The translations under genes and the position numbers were made by a program. Under the pieces are notes generated by a model. That model was not told the DNA's origin. It ran no database searches and saw only the letters and a list, made by a program, of their open reading frames with translations. Below are positions 20,488 through 28,495 of a DNA stretch of 28,495 bases, piece after piece (the first letter of the stretch is position 1; the number at the start of each line of letters is the position of its first letter). The DNA comes from CADCWK01 sp964244115 (GTDB taxonomy: Bacteria > Chloroflexota > Chloroflexia > Thermomicrobiales > UBA6265), in NCBI GenBank assembly GCA_964244115.1, contig CAXTHM010000054.1:1-28495 (forward strand). The letters are read 5' to 3'.

Positions 20488-22353
20488 TCAGTCCGGGGCA
20501 CGGACGATGATCGTTCCGGGCGCTTCGCCGCGTCGATTGCTGGGATAGTCACACCACGCGTCGTACGTCCCCGGCGGGATTTGGGACGGGACGGTCCACC
20601 GGATCGAATCTCTGGCCGGGACCGGAGCTGGCGACCGGTCGTTGAACCCATCCAGCGAGAAATAACACATCCGCGTGCCAGTGTTGGACAGGACAACGGT
20701 CTGCCCGATACCGACCTCGAGCACACTTGGACTGAAAGGCCGCTCACCGACCTCGAGTGTGAACACCGCGGTGTTCGTCGCCACTGCGTCGCGTATCGCA
20801 GCCCGCTCCGTGCTCCTGGCGACCGCCGACGCCGTCGAGACGACGCCCGTCGCGGCCGCACTCGTCGCCGTCTCGTTGACCGCGACCTCGACGATCTGCG
20901 CGACACGGGTCTCGCTGATGCTCGTCTGGATCGCAAAGACCTGCGCGGTAGCGGTCGCCGATATCCCCGTGGCGGCTCTCGCCACCGCCGTCTGGGTGTC
21001 GACCGCCACGCGTGTCCCAGCCACCTGGGTCTGGCTGATCCGCGTGGCGGCGACCCGTGTCTCGGACTGCCCGACGAGCGCCGTCAACGTCGCCGCTGAC
21101 TGAGTTACGGCGATCTGCGTCCGGACGATGGCCGCCTCTGCGGTCTGGGCGGAGGTAGTCGCGGCGATCTGCGTCCGGGCGACGACCGCGTCTGCGGTCT
21201 GGGCGGCGGCGATCGACGCCGCCTGCGTCGCGAGGGCTGCCTGCGTCGAGATGGCCACCACCGTCGCGGTGGCGTTGGCAGCCCCGACGGTGGCGGTGGA
21301 GATCAGGCCGGCGGCGTTCGTCGCGGCCCGGTCATCGAGGCTGACGGTCGCCACCGGGCTCGCTGGCAGGGACAGCAGGTGGGGCGTGCCTCCCTGCGGC
21401 GTCCCCGAACCGGCTCTCGGCGTCCCGCCAACGGCGATCGGGGTCGCCAGGTTCGGCGAACCGCTCCGCGCGACTGGCGTTCCGGCCGCGGGTGTGCCCG
21501 CGGCCAGGGTGCCGAAGGCTGCGATCGGCGTCCCCGGCAGTGGGGCGATGAACAACGATTCGAGGAAGCCCGTACCGGCGAGGGCGAAATCCGTGGCCAT
21601 CTGGGCGTCCGTCTGGCTGAGCTCGCCGGCGGGCAACCCGTCCTCGTCGTAGCCACGGGAGAACACGCCGCTCACCAGCACCGGGCCGACCTGAAGCCGG
21701 GCGACGCTGACCTGGTTGTCCCGATCCGGCTCCCGGTCGCCATACGCATGGACGCCGAGGATACCGGGATACGGAGCGTCGGCGTAGCTGACCTCGTACG
21801 GCCCCCACTCCTCCAGCGCCAGTGCGGCGTTCGCGCTGGAGTCATAGACGTCGAGGACGACGTAGACCTCCCAGTCGTAGTAATAGGGCTCCCGGTACGG
21901 GTAGCCGGACTCGCCATTGAAGCTGTAGAGCTCGCCCGTCCCGCTGCCGGAGAGTCCCGGAGCCACGTCCGCCCAGAATGCGTCCGTGTCGTCATCCCAC
22001 GCGATGTCGAGCGACCCCTGGTCGAACGGTGCCGGCAGCACGTCCTCGTCCAGATACCCTTCGTAGATGATCCGCCGGATCAGCGAGATCGACAGGCGAT
22101 CGAGCGTACCCGTGAGGACACCCGCGTTCGCCTCCGCCGTGGCCGAGGCCGCTCGGGCCGCCGCCTCGGCCGTCTCGGTCGAGGCCAGCGCCGCCGCCGT
22201 CTGCCGGGCGTGGATCCGGCCGAGCAGGTCCGGCGTCGCCTCCCCCGACTGGCTGAACCGCGTGGGACGGGACCAGTTGGTGGCCGCAAGCGACGTCGAG
22301 GTCAGCGCGAGCAACAGGACGAGCACACTGATCGTCAGACGGTTGGCGGACAT
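20488..22353 (-). CDS. Secreted Ala/Thr-repeat protein with C-terminal cupredoxin-like domain
   Basis: 621 residues from the ATG at 22353 (GAGGG five bases upstream). A signal peptide, MSANRLTISVLVLLLALTST and SLAA, is followed by an Ala-rich helical part (QTAAALASTETAEAAARAA), a globular part rich in Tyr/Asp (GESGYPYREPYYYDWEVY, LDVYDSSANAALALEEWG) and a Gly-Thr-Pro-Ala linker with several GTPxA units. A long Ala/Thr/Gln repeat (roughly 350-520) of about 11-residue units, such as QTAEAAIVRTQIA and QTQVAGTRVAV, suggests a coiled coil or stalk. The last 90 residues (TLEVGERPFSPSVLEVGIGQTVVLSN, ...WCDYPSNRRGEAPGTIIV) have the beta-strand pattern of cupredoxins, but the His and Met copper ligands are absent. 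Role unknown; surface or envelope display is inferred. Confidence 0.65.
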   Translation of the reverse strand: MSANRLTISVLVLLLALTSTSLAATNWSRPTRFSQSGEATPDLLGRIHARQTAAALASTETAEAAARAASATAEANAGVLTGTLDRLSISLIRRIIYEGYLDEDVLPAPFDQGSLDIAWDDDTDAFWADVAPGLSGSGTGELYSFNGESGYPYREPYYYDWEVYVVLDVYDSSANAALALEEWGPYEVSYADAPYPGILGVHAYGDREPDRDNQVSVARLQVGPVLVSGVFSRGYDEDGLPAGELSQTDAQMATDFALAGTGFLESLFIAPLPGTPIAAFGTLAAGTPAAGTPVARSGSPNLATPIAVGGTPRAGSGTPQGGTPHLLSLPASPVATVSLDDRAATNAAGLISTATVGAANATATVVAISTQAALATQAASIAAAQTADAVVARTQIAATTSAQTAEAAIVRTQIAVTQSAATLTALVGQSETRVAATRISQTQVAGTRVAVDTQTAVARAATGISATATAQVFAIQTSISETRVAQIVEVAVNETATSAAATGVVSTASAVARSTERAAIRDAVATNTAVFTLEVGERPFSPSVLEVGIGQTVVLSNTGTRMCYFSLDGFNDRSPAPVPARDSIRWTVPSQIPPGTYDAWCDYPSNRRGEAPGTIIVRAPD

Positions 22354-22637
22354 GGCGGCCCTCGTTCCCGGCGGGCCGGGCATGGCGGGAGATCGACCCG
22401 GCACCCGATCGGAAAAGGATGCGGTTCGCGTCAAGCGTATCGCCATCCAGTGCCTTTGAACACGAAGGAATCACAGGAATCCCCCGATCGGTGTGATCCA
22501 TCACGGCAGGGGGGTACGGAGCCACACCGGATCGTGGGGGAACCTGATAGCCGAAGACATCGATCACGCAACGCTGATCCAGCTGGCGGCTTTGGCGGGC
22601 AGAGCTCAGCAGGTACGGCGCCGACGTCCTAGCAGAT
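22354..22637. other. Intergenic region upstream of the secreted protein
   Basis: No gene seen. A weak hairpin, GGTGTG (22490-22495) with CACACC (22523-22528), is the only structure noticed besides the terminator that follows. The promoter of the secreted-protein gene should lie here, but no good box pair was found. Confidence 0.4.
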
Positions 22638-22679
22638 GACGAACGGCCCGGACGCGGGCAGCGATCCGGGCCGTTCGTC
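22638..22679. terminator. Terminator hairpin after the ABC exporter genes
   Basis: Fifteen paired bases, GACGAACGGCCCGGA (22638-22652) with TCCGGGCCGTTCGTC (22665-22679), 12-base loop, 20 bases beyond the stop of the second exporter gene. No T-tract on the minus strand. Confidence 0.7.
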
Positions 22680-22699
22680 GATTGCATCTGACGTCGAGG

Positions 22700-24550
22700 T
22701 TACCGCGACGCTCCGGTCAGCTCCCGGTCCAGTTCGCGCTCGGCCTCGGCGGCCTGACCCGGCCGGTAGTCCGGGCTCTGGTGGCGGAAGTAGGTGTTGA
22801 ACAGGTGGGCGTAGTGCCCGCCGGAGGTCAGCAGCCCCTGATGGGTGCCGTCCTCGATGATCCGGCCCTTGTCCAGCACGATGATCCGGTCGGCCTCCTG
22901 GATCGTCGAGAGCCGGTGGGCGATCACGATCGCCGTCCGGTCGGCTAGCGCCACGTCGAGCGCCTCCTGGATCTGCGCCTCGGTCAGCGGGTCGACGCTG
23001 GCCGTCGCTTCATCGAGGATCACGACCGCCGGGTCCTGCATCAGCAGCCGGGCGAGCGCGACGAGCTGCCGCTGCCCGAGGGACAGCGAGCGACCCTCCT
23101 CGCCGACGTCGGTCTGGAGCCCGTCCGGCAGGACCTCCAGCCAGTCGCCGCCGGCGATCCGGCGCGCGATGTCGAGGACGTGCGCGTCGGTCGCGTCCGG
23201 CCGGGAGTAGCGGATGTTGTCGGCGACCGTGCCGCTGAACAGGAACGGCACCTGCGTCACGACCCCGAGCTGCTTCCGGTAGCTCGGCAGGTCGAAGCCG
23301 CGGATGTCGTGGCCGTCGACCAGGATCCGGCCGCCCTGGAATTCGTAGAACCGGGCCAGCAGCTTGCCGATGCTGGACTTGCCGGCGCCGGTGTGGCCGA
23401 CGAAGGCGACCGTCTGCCCGGCCGGGATGTCGAACGACAGGCCGTCGAAGACCAGTTCCTGCTCGCTGTACCGGAAGACGAGGTCCCGGACGGCGATCGC
23501 GCCCGCGAGGGCCGGCGCGGTCTCGGCGCCGGTCTGCTGGACGACGGCCTCGGCGTCGATCAGGGCGAAGACGCGCTCACTGGCGGCGAGGCCGAGCTGA
23601 AACTGGCTCCAGAACGACGCGATGCTCGTAATCGGCCCCCAGAAGATCGCGATCGCCTGGATGAACAGGTACCACTCGCCGACGCTGATCCGGCCGTCCA
23701 GCACCCGGTCGCCGCCGACCAGTACCATCACGACCGTCCCGATCCCGGCGATCGTGATCAGGATCGGGAAGATGCTCGTGAAGATGAAGCCCTCGCGCAG
23801 GTTGATCCGGTACGACTGGTCGTTGGCGACCGTGAAACCCTCGTAGAGCGCCCGCTCCTGGCGGAAGCTCTTGGCGACGCTGATCCCGGTCATCGACTCC
23901 TGGACCATCGCGTTCAGCCGCGCCGTCGAGCGCTGAGCCTGCTGGATCGTCCGCCGGGCGATCCGGCGGAAAGCCAGGGCGGCGATCGCGACCAGCGGCG
24001 TGATCATGAAGGCCAGCAGCGCCAGGAACGGGTTGACCCAGAGCAGCAGCCCGGCCAGCACGACGACCATCAGCACCTGCGCCAGCAGGTCCAGCGTCAG
24101 CGTCGCGACGGAGGCGAAGCTCTCGGTGTCGCTCGTGACGCGGGAGACGACCTTGCCGGACGGGTACCTGTTGAAGAAGCTCAGGTCCCGCTTCATCACC
24201 GCCCGGAAGGCATCGAGCCGGATCGCGAGGATGACATCCCCGACGACCCGGGCCGACAGCCACTGGCGGATGAAGTTCAGCGTCCAGACGACGATGCCGC
24301 CGGCGAAGATCCCCGCCACGATCGGCACGACCGAGCGGAAGCTGGCCTCGTCGTCCAGCCGTTCCAGCGTCCGGGAGACGAGGAACGGGATCAGGGCGTC
24401 GATCACGGAGGCGACGAAGGCGAACAGCGCGACGATCCCCATCACGCGGCGGTGGCGCCGGAAGTAGGCCGCGATCCGGCGGACCAAGTCCCGGTCGTCG
24501 TATGTGCGGTCGTACTCTTCGGCCTCGAGCCCGTCCATGAAGAATCCCAT
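22700..24550 (-). CDS. ABC exporter half-transporter, subunit with canonical Walker B glutamate
   Basis: Membrane-spanning ATPase of 616 residues, type IV (MsbA/BmrA-like) exporter: six membrane spans in residues about 35-320, then a nucleotide-binding domain. Walker A is GHTGAGKSS (385-393), Q-loop TQVPFLF, signature SLSLGQRQ (488-495), Walker B VVILDEAT (509-516) with catalytic E514, and the switch His in AHR (H545). The signature is LSLGQ in place of LSGGQ. The ATG at 24550 follows GAGAGGAGGT at eight bases, a near-consensus SD. The partner half-transporter is encoded 96 bases upstream. Together they resemble heterodimeric multidrug or lipid exporters (LmrCD, BmrCD, TM287/288). The substrate is unknown. 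Confidence 0.93.
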   Translation of the reverse strand: MGFFMDGLEAEEYDRTYDDRDLVRRIAAYFRRHRRVMGIVALFAFVASVIDALIPFLVSRTLERLDDEASFRSVVPIVAGIFAGGIVVWTLNFIRQWLSARVVGDVILAIRLDAFRAVMKRDLSFFNRYPSGKVVSRVTSDTESFASVATLTLDLLAQVLMVVVLAGLLLWVNPFLALLAFMITPLVAIAALAFRRIARRTIQQAQRSTARLNAMVQESMTGISVAKSFRQERALYEGFTVANDQSYRINLREGFIFTSIFPILITIAGIGTVVMVLVGGDRVLDGRISVGEWYLFIQAIAIFWGPITSIASFWSQFQLGLAASERVFALIDAEAVVQQTGAETAPALAGAIAVRDLVFRYSEQELVFDGLSFDIPAGQTVAFVGHTGAGKSSIGKLLARFYEFQGGRILVDGHDIRGFDLPSYRKQLGVVTQVPFLFSGTVADNIRYSRPDATDAHVLDIARRIAGGDWLEVLPDGLQTDVGEEGRSLSLGQRQLVALARLLMQDPAVVILDEATASVDPLTEAQIQEALDVALADRTAIVIAHRLSTIQEADRIIVLDKGRIIEDGTHQGLLTSGGHYAHLFNTYFRHQSPDYRPGQAAEAERELDRELTGASR

Positions 24551-24646
24551 GGTGGCTGACCTCCTCTCAGGTGGTAGTGCGCGTTTTGCGGGACATCGCC
24601 GGTGAGTTGGTTCGGGACCGTTGGGCCGGTGGGCGACGCCCCCCTC

Positions 24647-26479
24647 CTACGCCGCGGCGTCGTACCGACTGAAGATCCGGCCGTACAGGCCGCAGCGCTC
24701 CAGCAGTTCCTGGTGCGTCCCCTGGTCCAGCAACCGGCCGTTGTCGAGGACGAGGATCTGGTCAGCCCAGCGGATCTGGGACAGCCGGTGCGTGATCATC
24801 AGCGTCGTCCGGCCGCGCTGGACCTGCTGGAGCGCCAGCTGGATCTCGTCCTCGGTCGCGCTGTCGATGGCGCTGGTCGCGTCGTCCAGCACGAGGATGC
24901 GCGGGTCGGTCAGTAGCGCCCGCGCGATCGCGATCCGCTGCCGCTGCCCGCCGGACAGCGAGACGCCCCGCTCGCCGATCTCGGTGGCGTAGCCGTCCTT
25001 GAAGTGCCGGACGAAGCCGTCGGCCTGGGCGCCGTGGGCCGCCGCGAGGATGTCGTCCTCGGTGGTGCCGGCGGGCGCCCCGAAGGCGATGTTGTCCCGG
25101 ACGCTGCGCGAGAACAGGAAGATGTCCTGCTCGATCGCCCCGATCTGCGACCGGAGCGAGTCGATGTTCCACTCCCGGACATCGACGCCGTCGACCAGGA
25201 TCCGGCCCGCGGTGACGTCGTAGGTCCGGTTGACGAGCTGGGTCAGGGTCGACTTGCCGGAGCCGGTCTGCCCGACGATCGCGACCGTCTGGCCCGGCTC
25301 GATCCGGAAGGACAGGCCCTCCAGCACCGGCTTCCCGCCGTAGCCGAACGAGACGTCCTCGAAGACGATCTCGCCCCGGACGCGGGCGACGTGGCCATCC
25401 GGGCGCTCGTCCATCTCCGTCTCGGTCGTGATCAGCTCGATGATCCGGCGGACGCCGGCCAAGCCCTGCTGGACCAGACTCAGGGTCCAGATCGAGATCT
25501 GGGCCGGGTGGCGGTAGGCCGCCATCAGCAGGATGAACGCGGTCAGGTCGCCGATGGTGATCTCGTCGCGGGAGTACAGCCAGAAGGCGTGGCCGGCGCC
25601 GAAGGCCGAGGCGACGGCCAGGACCAGCAGCGGGTAGTACCGCGCCTGGAGCTGGCCGACCTGGACGGCCAGGTGCCGGACGGTCGTCGCGCCATGGACG
25701 AACTTGCGCTCCTCCTGCGCTTCCTGCGCCGATGCCTTGACGGTCTCGATCCCGGCGACGGCCTCGTTCAGGGTCGCGTTGACCCGCCCGAACGCCTCCC
25801 GCTGCTCGATCGTGAGCGGGTTGAGCTGGCGGGCGTAGATCGCGAGGGTGATCCCGCCGCCGATCAGGAAGACGAGCGGGGCGATCAGCAACTGGGTGTC
25901 GAGGAACGCGACCGCGATCGTCGCAACGGTCACCGTCAGGGCGCAGTCGATGATGATCGCCAGGCCGGGGTCGTAGATCGCCCAGAGCAGCCGGATGTCG
26001 TTGGTCGCCCGGGCCATCAGGTCGCCGATCCGCTGGCGGTTGTGGAAGGTCTGGCTCTTGCCGAGCAGCGAGATCGTCAGCTCCTCGCGGGCCTGCCGCT
26101 GGACCCGCGCCCCGATCACGCTGAACGAGTACTGACCGATCGCGTCGGCGAGGTTGCCGAGGACGTTGATCGCGATCAGGCCGAGCGCGATCCGGACCAG
26201 CCCGTCCCACGATCCGTCGGCCGAATCGACTTCGAGGAAGGCGGCCCCGATCAGGAGCGGCGTGCCGACGTTGCGGAGCGAGGTCAGGACGATCCCGATC
26301 AGCGCGACGAGGCCGACCCACGGCGAGTGCCGGTTGTGCGACCACAGCCACCGAGCCGGCGTGCGGTAGTCGTAGTCCGGGATGCCCTCGACGCGGAACT
26401 CGCTCGACTGGCCGCGGGTGAACGTCGGCAGCGGCGGAGCCGGCAGCCGCGCCGCCTCGTCGACCGATGACTGATACAC
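24647..26479 (-). CDS. ABC exporter half-transporter, subunit with degenerate ATP site (Asp for Walker B Glu)
   Basis: 610 residues: a hydrophilic N-terminus (1-50), six membrane spans (about 55-340) and a nucleotide-binding domain with Walker A GQTGSGKST (403-411), Q-loop EQDIFLFSR, canonical signature LSGGQ (508-512), Walker B ILVLDDATSAID with Asp at 533 where the catalytic Glu is usual, and switch His in THR (H564). Asp at this place marks the degenerate half of heterodimeric exporters. The start is GTG at 26479, preceded by GGAGGAGGT at a short distance. It is the first gene of a two-gene operon with the subunit at 22700-24550. A candidate promoter lies about 740 bases upstream (27223-27251), leaving an unusually long leader. 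Confidence 0.93.
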   Translation of the reverse strand: MYQSSVDEAARLPAPPLPTFTRGQSSEFRVEGIPDYDYRTPARWLWSHNRHSPWVGLVALIGIVLTSLRNVGTPLLIGAAFLEVDSADGSWDGLVRIALGLIAINVLGNLADAIGQYSFSVIGARVQRQAREELTISLLGKSQTFHNRQRIGDLMARATNDIRLLWAIYDPGLAIIIDCALTVTVATIAVAFLDTQLLIAPLVFLIGGGITLAIYARQLNPLTIEQREAFGRVNATLNEAVAGIETVKASAQEAQEERKFVHGATTVRHLAVQVGQLQARYYPLLVLAVASAFGAGHAFWLYSRDEITIGDLTAFILLMAAYRHPAQISIWTLSLVQQGLAGVRRIIELITTETEMDERPDGHVARVRGEIVFEDVSFGYGGKPVLEGLSFRIEPGQTVAIVGQTGSGKSTLTQLVNRTYDVTAGRILVDGVDVREWNIDSLRSQIGAIEQDIFLFSRSVRDNIAFGAPAGTTEDDILAAAHGAQADGFVRHFKDGYATEIGERGVSLSGGQRQRIAIARALLTDPRILVLDDATSAIDSATEDEIQLALQQVQRGRTTLMITHRLSQIRWADQILVLDNGRLLDQGTHQELLERCGLYGRIFSRYDAAA

Positions 26480-27222
26480 GGGAAACCTCCTCCGGGCTGG
26501 ACCGGGGCGATGAGCCTGGGACGAGACGGACGACGAGATGTGACGGTACGAGCACCGTCCATCCCGGGTCGGGTCGACCCCGTGTTCCGATGCACGACGC
26601 GCCGAGGCCCGGGAGCCGGCTTGGGGCCAGCCAGGGGTCGCATGACGCGAATGAGCGGTCGTTTGGGATCGAGGAGCGGGCCCGGCGCACAGTGGCCAAC
26701 CGACGGATCGACGCGTGGTCGGGGTCAGACGCGGGGAGCGATCGTTTGCCGATCGGGCGGACGATTCGGGGTCGCCCGGGTGGACCTGAGCCTACCGGTC
26801 GAAGGTGGGGAGCGGACCGGTCGCGACGAGAGGGGCTGCGTGGCCGGGATCGGACCGGGCGGCGTCCCGGCCCAGCGCGTCCCGCCGGTCCCACGGTACA
26901 GCCGGTGAGACGGGCGCCGGCGGCGAGAGGCGGGATCGACGGGCCGCGAGCGGATGCGTGGACACAGCGACACCCCATCCCGCCGCCGCGGGGAATCGGT
27001 CGGCAGCGGAGCGCCAGACCACGACACCGGATCGGGCTCCGGAAGAAGCCGGAGACACCGCTTGACGATCGGAGCGGTCATCATCTGACCGCGATCCGAT
27101 CGGGGACTCGACCGCTCGACGAACAGGGATGGTGGGACAAGGGGATGCCGGTGCGACCCGGCGGGACGGCCCACCCCCGCACCGGCAGACGCGGGCGGGT
27201 TCGACGTTGTGACTGCGATGCA
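26480..27222. other. Long gene-free region between ABC exporter genes and the FakA-like gene
   Basis: The open frames here on both strands are Arg/Pro/Gly-rich, have no SD-led start and no domain character; I read them as random frames of GC-rich DNA. I found no tRNA, RNase P or tmRNA signature. If the promoter at 27223-27251 is real, this is mostly the 5' leader of the exporter mRNA. Confidence 0.45.
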
Positions 27223-27251
27223 ACTATCCTAGCCTATCGAAGCGACGTCAA
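27223..27251 (-). promoter_or_regulatory. Sigma-70-like promoter pointing to the ABC exporter genes
   Basis: On the minus strand, TTGACG (27246-27251), 17-base spacer, GATAGT (27223-27228). An alternative -10 is TAGGAT, part of the 11-mer TAGGCTAGGAT that also occurs, on the same strand, upstream of the TPP riboswitch. Confidence 0.5.
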
Positions 27252-27451
27252 GGGGTCTGCCATCTCCGGAAACGGAGTGGCGCCGCGGCCGGCGGGATGG
27301 TTTCGATCCTCGTGATCCGGTCCGACCCTCGGTGACTTACGCCCGGATGCTTGCTCGGGCACATCGACCTGGTCTTCGCGTTCGCCCACGGTGAGCTGGC
27401 CAGACGAGCGCCACATCGACGTGGCGACGCCCGTGCAGGAGTCTCCCAGCC
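27252..27451. other. Upstream region of the FakA-like gene
   Basis: No gene seen. It would hold the plus-strand promoter of the FakA-like gene, but no -35/-10 pair stands out. Confidence 0.35.
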
Positions 27452-28495
27452 ATGACCGCCGACGGCCGAAGTCGAACCTCCGCCGCCCCGACCTCCCTCC
27501 CGCTCGGCTCCGATGATCCGGATGCCGCCATCGCTCGACCGGTTGCGGGGCAATCCGGGCGTTCAACCGCCGACCAGTGGGACGGCCAGACGCTCCTGAC
27601 GGCCCTTCGGCTGGCGGCGGGCGATCTCCACGATCAGCGGGAAGCGATCGACGCGCTCAACGTCTTCCCGGTCCCGGACGGCGACACCGGCACGAACATG
27701 GACCTGACCGTGACCGCCGCCTTCCGGGAGCTGGCGCCGGTCGCCGACGACCCGGCCATCGCGGCGTCCGACGTCGTCGCCCGGCTGGCTCGCGGGGCGC
27801 TGCTCGGCGCCCGGGGCAACTCCGGCGTCATCCTGTCCCAGATCTTCCGCGGCCTCGCCCAGGGGATGGCCAAGCGGGCCGTGCTCGAGCCGCGCGACCT
27901 GGCCCGGTCGTTCGCGTCCGCCTCCGAGATGGCCTGGGTCGCGGTGATGAAGCCGGTCGAGGGGACGATGCTGACGGTGATCCGGGGCGCCAGCGACGGG
28001 GCGGCCGCCGCGGCCGGGACGGTCGGAGCGACGATCCCGACGGTCCTGGCCGGGGCGCTCGGCGGCGCCGAAGCGGCCCTCGCCGATACCCCGAGACTGC
28101 TCCCGATCCTGCGGGAAGCCGGGGTCGTCGACGCCGGCGGCCAGGGCGTCGTCACCCTGATCGCCGGGCTGGAGCGGTTCGCCCGTGGCGCCGCCGAACC
28201 GACACGACGGGTCGCGGTGCCGACCGTTCCCCTCGTCGATGTCGCGATCGGCACGGGCGGGGTCGACGAGCATGGCGATGACGACTACGGCTACTGCACC
28301 AACTTCCTCGTCCTCGGCACTGACATCGATGTCCCGGCCGCCCGGGCGCGGCTGGCGACGATGGGCGATTCGGCCGTGATCGTCGGCGACGAGACGGCGC
28401 TCAAAGTCCACATCCACGCCGCCAACCCCGGTCTCGTCCTCGACTACGCGCTCTCCCTGGGCGCCCTGACCGAGATCAAGATCGACAACATGCAG
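27452..28495 (+). CDS. DAK2/DhaL-domain kinase, FakA/YloV type (partial, runs off the window end)
   Basis: The 5' 348 codons of a gene related to fatty-acid kinase catalytic subunit FakA (YloV), which phosphorylates acyl groups presented by FakB for phospholipid synthesis. The ATG at 27452 has AGGAG ten bases upstream. After about 40 low-complexity residues, the DhaL domain shows NVFPVPDGDTGTNM (70-83; metal-binding Asp residues), ARGALLGARGNSGVILSQI, KPVEGTMLTVIRGAS and VVDAGGQGVV. After a linker (about residue 230 on), DYGYCTNFLVLG and VHIHAANPG belong to the YloV middle domain. Such genes often follow rpmB and an asp23/gls24 gene and precede recG; none of these is seen here. The frame is open to the last base of the window. 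Confidence 0.88.
   Translation, partial: MTADGRSRTSAAPTSLPLGSDDPDAAIARPVAGQSGRSTADQWDGQTLLTALRLAAGDLHDQREAIDALNVFPVPDGDTGTNMDLTVTAAFRELAPVADDPAIAASDVVARLARGALLGARGNSGVILSQIFRGLAQGMAKRAVLEPRDLARSFASASEMAWVAVMKPVEGTMLTVIRGASDGAAAAAGTVGATIPTVLAGALGGAEAALADTPRLLPILREAGVVDAGGQGVVTLIAGLERFARGAAEPTRRVAVPTVPLVDVAIGTGGVDEHGDDDYGYCTNFLVLGTDIDVPAARARLATMGDSAVIVGDETALKVHIHAANPGLVLDYALSLGALTEIKIDNMQ

Noticed and set aside
27130..27215. A possible tRNA or tmRNA because of GGGTTCGAC at about 27197
   Set aside because: No acceptor-stem pairing, D-arm or anticodon arm can be laid out around it.
26467..27315. Several 80-280 codon frames in the stretch upstream of the ABC exporter
   Set aside because: Arg/Gly/Pro-rich, no SD, overlapping on both strands, no recognisable motif.
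4157..28495. CRISPR arrays
   Set aside because: The repeats seen are isolated palindromes without regular spacing or unique spacers, and no cas gene is present.

Overview
This is a GC-rich bacterial chromosomal window whose genes use SD-led ATG and GTG starts. Menaquinone genes (menA, a ubiE/menG-type methyltransferase), the non-mevalonate isoprenoid gene ispH, a TPP-riboswitch-controlled THI5-type binding protein and Ala/Thr/Pro-rich secreted proteins with 'GTPxATP'-like tails together suggest a Chloroflexota bacterium, perhaps of the Thermomicrobia/Sphaerobacter type. The taxon is an inference. A run of 10 N at 13360-13369 marks an assembly gap inside a gene.

Layout. 1-1.5 kb: a THI5/ThiY-like pyrimidine-precursor binding lipoprotein or secreted protein (minus) behind a TPP riboswitch. 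1.7-4.1 kb (plus): menA, ubiE/menG and tag (3-methyladenine glycosylase I, overlapping the methyltransferase). 4.4-5.4 kb (minus): a PfkB sugar kinase. 5.4-6.05 kb: gene-free, packed with palindromic REP-like repeats. 6.05-8.9 kb (minus): a 70-residue LPSTG-bearing membrane peptide, wecB (UDP-GlcNAc 2-epimerase) and a membrane GT2 glycosyltransferase, probably one cell-envelope polysaccharide operon. 8.9-10 kb: a decayed gene fragment plus a repeat. 10-12 kb (minus): ispH and a HAD hydrolase. 12.5-12.9 kb (plus): an OsmC protein. 13.2-14.8 kb (minus): a ThDP-family decarboxylase-like protein with an eroded cofactor motif, broken by the gap. 15.1-16.3 kb (minus): a membrane protein with a long disordered tail, CvpA-like at best.

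16.4-20.4 kb is the accessory core. An AT-richer island carries an Abi/HEPN-type gene (minus). It is followed by a regulatory region with a consensus-like promoter, a hairpin and a 14-bp perfect palindrome. Divergent to it lies a very large protein (plus) that joins a complete PHP metallophosphoesterase domain, an AlbA_2 (Schlafen-type) domain, about 320 residues of mixed-charge low complexity and an unrecognised C-terminal domain. Its true N-terminus probably lies 42 codons upstream of the first ATG, at an ATT codon. This pair is the best candidate for an undescribed, possibly defence-related, system.

20.4-28.5 kb: a secreted Ala/Thr-repeat protein with a C-terminal cupredoxin-like domain (minus); a two-gene heterodimeric ABC exporter (minus) with one canonical and one degenerate ATP site; a 970-bp gene-free stretch; and the 5' part of a DAK2/FakA-type kinase gene (plus) that runs off the window end.

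Three families of short palindromic repeats lie between genes. All functional calls are from reading the sequence; no database search was run.
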